In this document: positions 1-5,049 of the stretch, in pieces
How the letters are laid out: each line of letters opens with the position of its first letter
Numbering within the stretch: position 1 is the first letter of the stretch
From: Methylobacterium sp.
GTDB lineage: Bacteria > Pseudomonadota > Alphaproteobacteria > Rhizobiales > Beijerinckiaceae
DNA length: 5,049 bases
Direction of reading: 5' to 3'
NCBI GenBank assembly: GCA_021154065.1
Contig: JAJKJG010000166.1
Coordinates: 1 to 5,049, forward strand
The notes under the pieces: generated by a model
Seen by the model: only the letters and a program-made list of their open reading frames with translations
What the model was told of the DNA's origin: nothing
The model's database searches: none
Position numbers and translations under genes: made by a program

Positions 1-1
1 C

Positions 2-76
2 CCCGAGCCCGCCCACCGCCTGATCCCGGTGGCCGAGATCGCCTGGATCGCGCGCGTGAGGTGGGCGCGGCAGTAA
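2..76 (+). CDS. C-terminal end of an unidentified protein (5' truncated by window edge)
   Basis: An open plus-strand frame enters from the left edge and runs 24 codons to a TAA at 74-76. The readable tail includes HRLIPVAEIAWIARVRWARQ, which is basic and hydrophobic. I do not recognise the family from so short a piece. It is likely a real gene end: the frame is open from the edge, codon use is GC-rich like the neighbours, and its stop lies only 10 nt from the stop of the convergent lysS gene, a normal tail-to-tail arrangement. It could also be a chance open frame, since 24 codons is short in GC-rich DNA. Confidence 0.5.
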   Translation, partial: PEPAHRLIPVAEIAWIARVRWARQ

Positions 77-86
77 TTTTTCGAGC

Positions 87-1811
87 CTACTCGGCCGCGG
101 GCCGCTCGCGCGCTTTCAGAAACGTCTCGGGCTCGCGCGCGAGGTCGCCCGCGAGCGCTTGGGCGATCAGGGCGCGCGTCTCGGCGACGCCGTAGAGGGC
201 GACGAAGGAGCCGAAGCGGGGTCCCCGCTCCTGCCCGAGCAGAATCTGGTAGAGCGTGGCGAACCAAGCTTGCGACACGCCGGGCCGCCCGTCCGGGCTT
301 TTCGACTTGCCGGACACATCGGGGAAATGCTTGCGCCCAACCTCGTAGACGACGGCCTGCAACGCCTCGGCATCGGTCGAGCCGTTCAGGGGCGCGAGCG
401 CGTCCGACAATTCGGTCAGCGCCGCCCGCTCCGCCTCGTTCGGCAGGCGGTAGACTTTTGCGGGCCGCACGAAGTCGTGGAAGTAGCGCACCGCACGGCG
501 GACGAGGCGGTCGAGGCGGGGGTGCGTTGCGGGCGATGCGCCGGGCGCGTAGCGGCGGATGAATCCCCAGAGGACACCGGGCTCCTCGGAGTTCGCCACG
601 GCGACGAGGTTGAGCAGCATGGCGAAGGAGATCGTCGCGCCGGACTTGCCCTGACCATCCGAAGAGACGAGTTCCGGCGGGGGCGGCGCGCCGTCATGGA
701 TGTGCCAGGCCGGGTTGCCGAGCTTGGTCTTGGCGTCCTGGCCCGGATATTTTTCCAGAAACGTCAGGTAGTCGTCGACGGTGCGCGGGATCACGTCGAA
801 GGAGAGCCGCTTGGCCTCGCGCGGCTTGGCGTACATGAACAGAGACAGACTCTCCGGCGTGCCGTAGGCGAGCCACTCCTCGATCGTGAGGCCGTTCCCC
901 TTCGACTTCGAGATTTTCTGGCCCTTTTCGTCGAGAAAGAGCTCGTAGTTGAACCCCTCCGGCGGCGCGCCGCCGAGCGCCCTCACGATCTCGCCCGAGA
1001 GTTTTACGCTGTCGATCAGGTCTTTTCCGGCCATCTCGTAGTCGATGCCGAGCGCCAGCCAGCGCATGGCCCAATCCGGCTTCCATTGCAGCTTGGCGCG
1101 GCCGCCCGTCACCGGCGTCTCGAACCGCTCGCCCGTGTCCGGATCGCGCCAGACGATGGTTCCGGCCTCGCGCCGCACTTCATCGATAGGAACCTGCATG
1201 ACGTGCCCGGTCCGGGGATGGACGGGCAGGAACGGCGAGTAGGTCTGCTGACGCTCCGCGCGAAGCGAGGGCAGCATGATCGCCATCACGGCGTCGTAGC
1301 GGTCGAGGACGGTGAGCAGCGCCTGGTCGAACCGCCCTGAGCGGTAGCACTCCGTCGCGGAGAGGAACTCGTAGTCGAAGCCGAACCGGTCGAGAAAACC
1401 CTGCAGGCGCGCGGTGTTGTGATGCCCGAAACTCGCGTGCGTGCCGAACGGATCGGGCACCTGGGTCAGGGGTTTACCAAGGTGCTCGGCCACGAGGTCC
1501 TTGTTCGGGATGTTGTCCGGCACCTTTCGCAGCCCGTCCATGTCGTCCGAAAAGGCGACAAGCCGCGTCGGGATTGAGTCGCCCGTCAGCACCCGGAAGG
1601 CATGGCGCACCATGCTGGTGCGCGCGACCTCTCCAAACGTGCCGATGTGCGGCAAGCCGGACGGCCCATAGCCGGTCGCAAACAGGGCGTCGCCCTTGCC
1701 GATGCGCTCCAGGCGCTGAACGAGCTTTTTGGCCTCCTCGAACGGCCACGCGGCGGAGGTCCGGGCGGCCTCGGCGAGAGCGGGATCGAGAGGGGGGAGC
1801 GGGGGCGGCAT
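87..1811 (-). CDS. lysS: Lysine--tRNA ligase, class I (LysRS-I)
   Basis: This cytoplasmic enzyme charges tRNA-Lys with lysine using ATP. The sequence shows a class I Rossmann-fold synthetase, not the class II LysRS of E. coli. The HIGH-type motif is HIGT at residues 55-58 (within [14 protein letters not shown]), and the KMSKS-type motif is KISKS at 299-303, followed by KGNG. The alpha-helical C-terminal part (about 350-574) fits the anticodon-binding region. Length is 574 aa from the ATG at 1811-1809. The same frame stays open upstream to a GTG at 1868, but the first 19 residues it adds are not typical of the family, and a candidate promoter overlaps that GTG. Neither start has a strong Shine-Dalgarno sequence. 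The stop is TAG at 89-87. The gene is transcribed away from the catabolic cluster and converges on the gene fragment at 1-76. It is sometimes called lysK in species that also carry a class II enzyme. The family call is very secure; the start is less so. Confidence 0.96.
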   Translation of the reverse strand: MPPPLPPLDPALAEAARTSAAWPFEEAKKLVQRLERIGKGDALFATGYGPSGLPHIGTFGEVARTSMVRHAFRVLTGDSIPTRLVAFSDDMDGLRKVPDNIPNKDLVAEHLGKPLTQVPDPFGTHASFGHHNTARLQGFLDRFGFDYEFLSATECYRSGRFDQALLTVLDRYDAVMAIMLPSLRAERQQTYSPFLPVHPRTGHVMQVPIDEVRREAGTIVWRDPDTGERFETPVTGGRAKLQWKPDWAMRWLALGIDYEMAGKDLIDSVKLSGEIVRALGGAPPEGFNYELFLDEKGQKISKSKGNGLTIEEWLAYGTPESLSLFMYAKPREAKRLSFDVIPRTVDDYLTFLEKYPGQDAKTKLGNPAWHIHDGAPPPPELVSSDGQGKSGATISFAMLLNLVAVANSEEPGVLWGFIRRYAPGASPATHPRLDRLVRRAVRYFHDFVRPAKVYRLPNEAERAALTELSDALAPLNGSTDAEALQAVVYEVGRKHFPDVSGKSKSPDGRPGVSQAWFATLYQILLGQERGPRFGSFVALYGVAETRALIAQALAGDLAREPETFLKARERPAAE

Positions 1812-1864
1812 GGGCAAAGCAGCATCCACCAGGCGCGACCGGCACGCCCGATCAGGAGCGCCGC

Positions 1865-1893
1865 ACACTAGGAAGCGCGGAAGTGGGGGTCAA
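1865..1893 (-). promoter_or_regulatory. Candidate sigma-70-type promoter for lysS
   Basis: Read on the minus strand, TTGACC (1893-1888, five of six matches to the -35 consensus) is followed after 17 nt by TAGTGT (1870-1865), a poor -10 match. Transcription would start near 1858, giving a leader of about 45 nt before the ATG at 1811. If real, it makes the upstream GTG start at 1868 impossible. The -10 is weak and this is only a pattern match. Confidence 0.25.
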
Positions 1894-1908
1894 CCGTAGG
1901 GGTGTCGG

Positions 1909-1940
1909 GTGACAATCGGTGCCTAGGCGCAGTATAGAAT
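1909..1940 (+). promoter_or_regulatory. Candidate promoter with internal palindrome for the amidohydrolase-MFS-RraA unit
   Basis: GTGACA (1909-1914, five of six to the -35 consensus) and TATAGA (1933-1938, within TATAGAAT) are 18 nt apart, so transcription would start around 1945, some 45 nt before the ATG at 1990. A perfect 8-bp palindrome, GCCTAGGC, lies at 1921-1928 between the two boxes, where a repressor could act. No regulator gene is present in the window. GATAAT at 1941-1946 is an alternative -10. The evidence is pattern matching only. Confidence 0.3.
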
Positions 1941-1979
1941 GATAATCTCGCTCGTGGATGCCTGACCTGCAGCCTCCTT

Positions 1980-1983
1980 GGAG
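1980..1983 (+). promoter_or_regulatory. Ribosome binding site that decides the amidohydrolase start
   Basis: GGAG lies 6 nt before the ATG at 1990. The in-frame TTG at 1978 overlaps this site and so cannot use it. The internal ATG at 2053 has only a weak purine run (GGG) just upstream. The site therefore favours 1990. Confidence 0.6.
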
Positions 1984-1989
1984 ACCGCG

Positions 1990-2949
1990 ATGCCGATCTG
2001 CGAAATTCCACCGCGAGAGAGCCGGCCGAAAAACCGTTTGCGCCGCGCTGGGATGACGCGCCGCGAGATGTTGATCGGATCGGCTGGCATGGCTGCAGTC
2101 AGCACCGCGGCGGGTTGGCCGGCGCGGGCGCAACGGCCCGAGCCGGCGATCGACACCCACGCCCATATTTTTAAACGCGGCCTCAAGCTCGCCGACGTGC
2201 GCCGTTACGCTCCGGATTACGACGCGACCCTGACCGATTATCTCGCCAGGCTCGACGCCAACGGAATCACGCACGGCGTCCTCGTGCAGCCGAGTTTTTT
2301 GGGCACGGACAACAGCTTTCTGCTCGACGGGTTGCGGACGGCGCGGGACCGTCTGCGGGGGATCGCCGTGGTCGAGCCCGCGGCGAGCAAGGAAGAACTT
2401 GCCGCGCTCGGCATCGCCGGGGTGGTCGGCCTGCGGCTCAACCTTGTCGGCCTGCCCATTCCGGCTTTCGACGCAGAGCCTTGGCCCGCCTTTCTCAACG
2501 CCGTCGCGGATCTTGGATGGCAGGTCGAGGTGCACCGCGAGGCGCGCGACCTGGAGGGCGTTGTCGGTCCGCTCCTGCGAAGCGGCGTTACTGTGGTCGT
2601 GGATCATTTCGGCCGGCCGGACGCGATGCTCGGCGTCGATGATCCGGGGTTCCGCTATCTTTTGTCGACGGGCTCGCGGGGCCGGACCTGGGTCAAGCTG
2701 TCGGCCCCGTACCGGAATGGCGGAGACGGGGCAGGCGAACGCAACGCGACGGCGGCCTATCCCCTGCTGCGCGACGCGCTCGGCCTCGAGCGGCTGGTCT
2801 GGGGCAGCGATTGGCCCCACACGCAATTCGAAAAGACCCAAACCTTCGCCAAGAACAGGGCATTTCTCAATACGTTGGTCCCGGACGCCGCCGAGCGGGA
2901 CCGCATTTTGGGCCCGAACGCCGCCTCGCTGTTCCGCTTCAATGCGTGA
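1990..2949 (+). CDS. Tat-exported amidohydrolase, 2-pyrone-4,6-dicarboxylate lactonase (LigI)-like
   Basis: Predicted TIM-barrel hydrolase of the amidohydrolase-2 family (COG3618 type), 319 aa, probably opening a lactone or similar ring. The strand-1 motif is DTHAHIF (H57, H59). Other family landmarks are GLRLN (R149), DHFGRPD (H206, R209), KLSAPYR (R242) and WGSDWPH (D274, H277). These align by eye with LigI residues H31, H33, R124, H180, R183, R217 and D248. The equivalent of LigI R130 appears to be L155. The N-terminus looks like a twin-arginine signal: TRREMLIG at 23-30, a small hydrophobic stretch, then a likely cleavage after ARA at 45-47. The product would therefore be periplasmic, which is unusual for LigI, a cytoplasmic enzyme. 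A well-spaced GGAG supports the ATG at 1990; a start at 2053 would give a shorter signal peptide with the same RR motif. It is the first gene of a same-strand set with a transporter and an RraA-like enzyme. The family is secure; the substrate is unknown. Confidence 0.9.
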   Translation: MPICEIPPRESRPKNRLRRAGMTRREMLIGSAGMAAVSTAAGWPARAQRPEPAIDTHAHIFKRGLKLADVRRYAPDYDATLTDYLARLDANGITHGVLVQPSFLGTDNSFLLDGLRTARDRLRGIAVVEPAASKEELAALGIAGVVGLRLNLVGLPIPAFDAEPWPAFLNAVADLGWQVEVHREARDLEGVVGPLLRSGVTVVVDHFGRPDAMLGVDDPGFRYLLSTGSRGRTWVKLSAPYRNGGDGAGERNATAAYPLLRDALGLERLVWGSDWPHTQFEKTQTFAKNRAFLNTLVPDAAERDRILGPNAASLFRFNA

Positions 2950-3000
2950 GGGCGGCTGCGGGGGCCGAGAAAGTCAACATAAACGCTGAGGCTCGATTTC

Positions 3001-3018
3001 CGACCGCCTCGACCGCCA
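3001..3018 (+). repeat. Short tandem direct repeat upstream of the MFS gene
   Basis: Two adjacent 9-nt copies, CGACCGCCT and CGACCGCCA, end at the ribosome binding site of the transporter gene. The role is unknown, and it may be a chance feature of GC-rich spacer sequence. Confidence 0.45.
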
Positions 3019-3023
3019 AGGAG
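3018..3023 (+). promoter_or_regulatory. Strong ribosome binding site for the MFS transporter
   Basis: AAGGAG is followed by 7 nt and then the ATG at 3031. It is the best Shine-Dalgarno match in the window and fixes the start of the transporter gene. It suggests independent, efficient translation rather than coupling to the upstream gene, whose stop lies 81 nt away. Confidence 0.75.
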
Positions 3024-3030
3024 AGAAGCG

Positions 3031-4377
3031 ATGGCCGTAACCCTGCCGCACGGCGCAGCCGCCCCCGCCTCGGAGAGGCCCGCCGTCGAGAACGAGACGA
3101 TGCGAAAGGTGGGGCTGCGCCTCATCCCGTTCCTGGTCCTCTGCTATTTCATCTCCTACGTCGACCGCGTGAACGTCGGCTTCGCGGCGCTGACCATGAA
3201 CAGGGACCTGGGCTTGTCCGCCGCGGCCTTCGGCATCGGCGGCGGCCTGTTCTTCGTGGCCTATGTGCTGTTCGAGGTGCCGAGCAACCTGGCCATGGAA
3301 AAGGTGGGGGCGCGGCTCTGGATCGCGCGCATCATGATCACCTGGGGCTTGGTGGGCATCGGCTCCGCCTTCGTGACCGGCGCCGTCTCGTTCTCCGTCG
3401 CCCGCTTCCTGCTCGGCGCGGCCGAGGCCGGCTTCTTCCCCGGCGTGATCCTCTACCTGACCTACTGGTTCCCGAAGGCCTACCGCGCCCGCATCGTGGC
3501 CATGTTCATGGTCGCCATCCCGCTGTCGAGCTTCTTCGGTTCGCCCTTGTCGGCGGCGCTGTTGACGCTGGACGGGGCGGCGGGGCTGCGCGGCTGGCAA
3601 TGGCTGCTCATCGCGGAGTCGATCCCCGCCGTCCTGCTCGGCCTTGCGGCGCTGGCGATGCTGCCGAGCCGGCCCGCGGAGGCGCGGTTCCTGACCGCCG
3701 AGCAGAAAACCTGGCTGGAGGGCCGCCTGGAGGCGGAGCGGCAACTCGCCTCCGCCGGCCACTCCGGGCACGGCTCCATCTGGTCCGTGCTGACCAACAA
3801 ATACGTCTTGGTGTTGGCGATCATCTACTCCGGCAGTTCGGCCACCAGCAACACGCTGTCGCTGTGGATGCCGCAGATCCTGAAGAGCTTCGGCTTGGGC
3901 AACATGGAAACCGGCTTGCTGAACATGATCCCGTTCGGCATCGCCTCGGTGTTCATGATCTTCTGGGGCCTGCGAGCCGACAAGAGCGGCGAGCGCATCT
4001 GGAGCACGGCTCTTCCTCTGGCCCTGACCTCGCTCAGCCTCGCGTGCACGCTGCTCACGGGGTCGCTGATTGTCACACTGGTGCTGCTGTCGCTGGTGCT
4101 GCTCGGCAACTACGCCATCAAGGGACCGTTCTTTGCGCTCGCGACCGAGACGCTGCCCCCCGCCGCGGCAGCGGCTGGGATCGCCGCGATCAATACGCTG
4201 GCGCACCTCGGCACCGGCGCGATCACGTCGGTCATTGGGGTGCTGCGCGAGAAAACGGGCAGCTTTCCCATGGCTCTGCTGCCGCTCTGCGCACTGACTG
4301 CCATCGGATGCTTGCTGGTGTTCTGGATCGGGCGCGACCAGATGCGAGCGGCCCCAGCGCCAAGCCCGGCCGAGTAA
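3031..4377 (+). CDS. MFS transporter, anion:cation symporter (phthalate/tartrate-permease-like)
   Basis: Inner-membrane secondary carrier of 448 aa, the usual size for the 12-helix anion:cation symporter family, which imports organic anions (tartrate, glucarate, phthalate, hydroxyphenylacetate and similar) with protons or other cations. The signature is near TM1: SYVDRVNVGFAAL (residues 42-54), then MNRDLGLS. The GGGLFFVAYVLFEVPSN stretch (70-86) is TM2, and EKVGARLWIAR (90-100) is the cytoplasmic loop 2-3 motif. RFLLGAAEAGFFPG (125-138) lies in TM4. A hydrophilic central loop (about 212-255) separates the two six-helix halves, and WGLRADKSGER (312-322) is the matching loop in the second half. 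The start is set by AAGGAG 7 nt upstream. It lies 81 nt after the amidohydrolase gene and 93 nt before the RraA-like gene, all on one strand, so it probably imports the substrate or product of those enzymes. The exact solute cannot be read from the sequence. Confidence 0.93.
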   Translation: MAVTLPHGAAAPASERPAVENETMRKVGLRLIPFLVLCYFISYVDRVNVGFAALTMNRDLGLSAAAFGIGGGLFFVAYVLFEVPSNLAMEKVGARLWIARIMITWGLVGIGSAFVTGAVSFSVARFLLGAAEAGFFPGVILYLTYWFPKAYRARIVAMFMVAIPLSSFFGSPLSAALLTLDGAAGLRGWQWLLIAESIPAVLLGLAALAMLPSRPAEARFLTAEQKTWLEGRLEAERQLASAGHSGHGSIWSVLTNKYVLVLAIIYSGSSATSNTLSLWMPQILKSFGLGNMETGLLNMIPFGIASVFMIFWGLRADKSGERIWSTALPLALTSLSLACTLLTGSLIVTLVLLSLVLLGNYAIKGPFFALATETLPPAAAAAGIAAINTLAHLGTGAITSVIGVLREKTGSFPMALLPLCALTAIGCLLVFWIGRDQMRAAPAPSPAE

Positions 4378-4393
4378 GAGAAGAGCAATCCGC

Positions 4394-4418
4394 CACAGGC
4401 CGCGTCAGCGGCCGTGTG
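4394..4418 (+). other. GC-rich intercistronic hairpin between the MFS and RraA-like genes
   Basis: CACAGGCCGC, then loop GTCA, then GCGGCC-G-TGTG. A perfect 6-bp GC stem (4398-4403 with 4408-4413) is extended by 4 bp (4394-4397 with 4415-4418) past a one-base bulge. It begins 17 nt after the transporter stop and has no following T-run, so it is not a classic intrinsic terminator. It could be an mRNA stability or processing element that sets different expression of the two genes. It also overlaps the upstream in-frame GTG at 4414, arguing against that codon as a start. Confidence 0.4.
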
Positions 4419-4470
4419 TACGGTGTTCGGACCGACACGCAATCGCGATTCTCAGAAGGTGAAATGGACT

Positions 4471-4944
4471 ATGCACGCGACCGCCGACCTCGTCGACGCC
4501 CACGAGACGCTAGTCCAATCCTGCGATCTGCAGTTTCGCGATTTCGGTGGGCGCGCGCGCTTTCACGGCCGCGTCCGCACGGTGCGCTGCCATAAGGACA
4601 ACGCCCTGCTGAAGCGCATCCTGTCCGAGCCGGGCGAGGGCTGCGTCCTGGTGATCGACGGCGGCGGATCGCTGCACTGCGCGCTCGTGGGCGACGTCAT
4701 CGCCGGCTTGGGTGTTGCGAACGGTTGGGCCGGCGTCGTCGTTCACGGCGCAATCCGGGACAGCATCGCGATCGGAGGTCTCGACCTCGGCGTCAAGGCG
4801 CTTGGAACGAACCCTCGCAAGAGCACAAAAACCAGCGCCGGAGAGGCTGACATTCCAGTCGAGTTCGGAGGCGTTACATTCAATCCCGGCGCATACCTCT
4901 ACAGCGACGAGGACGGAATTCTGGTCAGCCCAGAGGCGCTGTAA
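4471..4944 (+). CDS. rraA: RraA family protein, probable class II pyruvate aldolase / oxaloacetate decarboxylase type
   Basis: 157 aa, the typical RraA length (older databases mislabel the family MenG). Landmarks run in family order: [17 protein letters not shown] (22-38), the KDNALL stretch (42-47), [17 protein letters not shown] (59-75), [13 protein letters not shown] (85-97), and [20 protein letters not shown] (131-150). E. coli RraA inhibits RNase E and lacks the catalytic acids. HMG/CHA aldolases (LigK, ProA) keep an acid, 20 residues, then Arg-Asp. Here D75 and R96-D97 fit that spacing, favouring enzyme activity: cleavage of 4-hydroxy-4-methyl-2-oxoglutarate-type acids to pyruvate, or oxaloacetate decarboxylation. 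The acidic residue often found three positions after the Asp is A100 here. The start is ATG at 4471 with AGAAGGTGA upstream; a GTG at 4414 would add 19 atypical residues. Context with a lactonase and an organic-anion carrier supports a catabolic role. The family is certain; aldolase versus RNase E regulator is not settled. Confidence 0.9.
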   Translation: MHATADLVDAHETLVQSCDLQFRDFGGRARFHGRVRTVRCHKDNALLKRILSEPGEGCVLVIDGGGSLHCALVGDVIAGLGVANGWAGVVVHGAIRDSIAIGGLDLGVKALGTNPRKSTKTSAGEADIPVEFGGVTFNPGAYLYSDEDGILVSPEAL

Positions 4945-4992
4945 GGCGTGCGTTACGTGAAGCAGCGATGTGGCTGCAGGGGCGGCCGAAAT

Positions 4993-5023
4993 GGGAGCGC
5001 GGGAGGTTCCCGTGCGCGATCCC
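4993..5023 (+). terminator. Candidate stem-loop terminator downstream of the RraA-like gene
   Basis: GCGCGGGA (4997-5004) pairs with TCCCGTGC (5008-5015), one G-T pair included, around a GGT loop. Four outer pairs (GGGA 4993-4996 with TCCC 5020-5023) follow a 4-nt bulge. No T-run follows, so termination may be Rho-dependent or this may only protect the 3' end of the mRNA. It lies about 50 nt after the last stop, as expected for the end of the unit. The remainder of 4945-5049 holds nothing I can support as a gene. Confidence 0.3.
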
Positions 5024-5049
5024 TGAGGAGCGGAAACACTTATTCTGGA

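Noticed and set aside
159..1340. Long plus-strand open frame (393 codons) opposite lysS
   Set aside because: It is the antisense shadow of a confidently identified synthetase in GC-rich DNA. The translation is low-complexity R/A/G-rich without recognisable motifs.
1812..1868. Upstream GTG start for lysS (19 extra residues)
   Set aside because: It has no Shine-Dalgarno sequence, the Cys/Arg-rich extension is atypical, and it overlaps the candidate -10. The ATG at 1811 gives the usual N-terminus.
1852..2841. 329-codon minus-strand frame opposite the amidohydrolase
   Set aside because: It is a shadow of a gene whose catalytic motifs are plainly read on the plus strand, and the frame shows no domain.
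2974..4206. Long minus-strand open frame (410 codons) opposite the MFS gene
   Set aside because: The translation is dominated by Q, R, G, E and H with no fold signal, as expected from the reverse complement of a membrane-protein gene with GC-rich third positions.
4414..4470. Upstream GTG start for the RraA-like gene
   Set aside because: The GTG lies within the intercistronic hairpin and lacks a ribosome binding site. The ATG at 4471 gives the family-typical 157 aa.
2811..4595. 594-codon plus-strand frame spanning the end of the amidohydrolase and the MFS gene
   Set aside because: It overlaps three genes with clear family motifs in other frames. Its product is Arg/Ala/Gly-rich and unlike any domain.
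4968..5049. Open frame from ATG 4968 to the right edge
   Set aside because: It has only 27 codons, no good ribosome binding site, contains the candidate terminator stem and has no recognisable sequence. It could be revisited with flanking sequence.
1..5049. tRNA/rRNA genes, insertion sequences, CRISPR arrays, integration sites
   Set aside because: Reading both strands showed no tRNA-like cloverleaf, no terminal inverted repeats or transposase motifs, and no regularly spaced repeats.

Overview
The window is GC-rich (about two thirds G+C by eye) and densely coded. It most likely comes from an alphaproteobacterial chromosome. The main support is a class I (archaeal-type) lysyl-tRNA synthetase, which is uncommon in bacteria but well represented in Alphaproteobacteria. 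The GC-biased codon use and aromatic-catabolism-type genes agree with this. The genus cannot be told from the sequence.

Layout: bases 1-76 carry the last codons of an unidentified plus-strand gene. It converges, with a 10-nt gap, on lysS (minus strand, 87-1811). A divergent intergenic region of about 180 nt (1812-1989) follows, with a weak candidate promoter in each direction and an 8-bp perfect palindrome (GCCTAGGC). Three plus-strand genes come next: a Tat-exported amidohydrolase of the 2-pyrone-4,6-dicarboxylate lactonase type (1990-2949), a 12-helix MFS transporter of the anion:cation symporter type (3031-4377), and an RraA / HMG-aldolase-like protein (4471-4944). The gaps between them are 81 and 93 nt, and the second holds a GC-rich hairpin. 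The last 105 nt contain a hairpin and no gene I can support.

Taken together, the three plus-strand genes look like a small catabolic unit. A lactone or related cyclic ester could be opened in the periplasm, the acid product imported by the MFS carrier, and a pyruvate-releasing class II aldolase or oxaloacetate-decarboxylase-type enzyme could act in the cytoplasm. The two enzyme types, lactonase and HMG/CHA aldolase, both occur in the protocatechuate 4,5-cleavage / gallate pathway. Here the lactonase appears to be secreted and lacks one substrate-binding arginine of LigI, so the substrate is probably not simply PDC. The pathway assignment is inference. No mobile element, tRNA, rRNA or CRISPR was seen.
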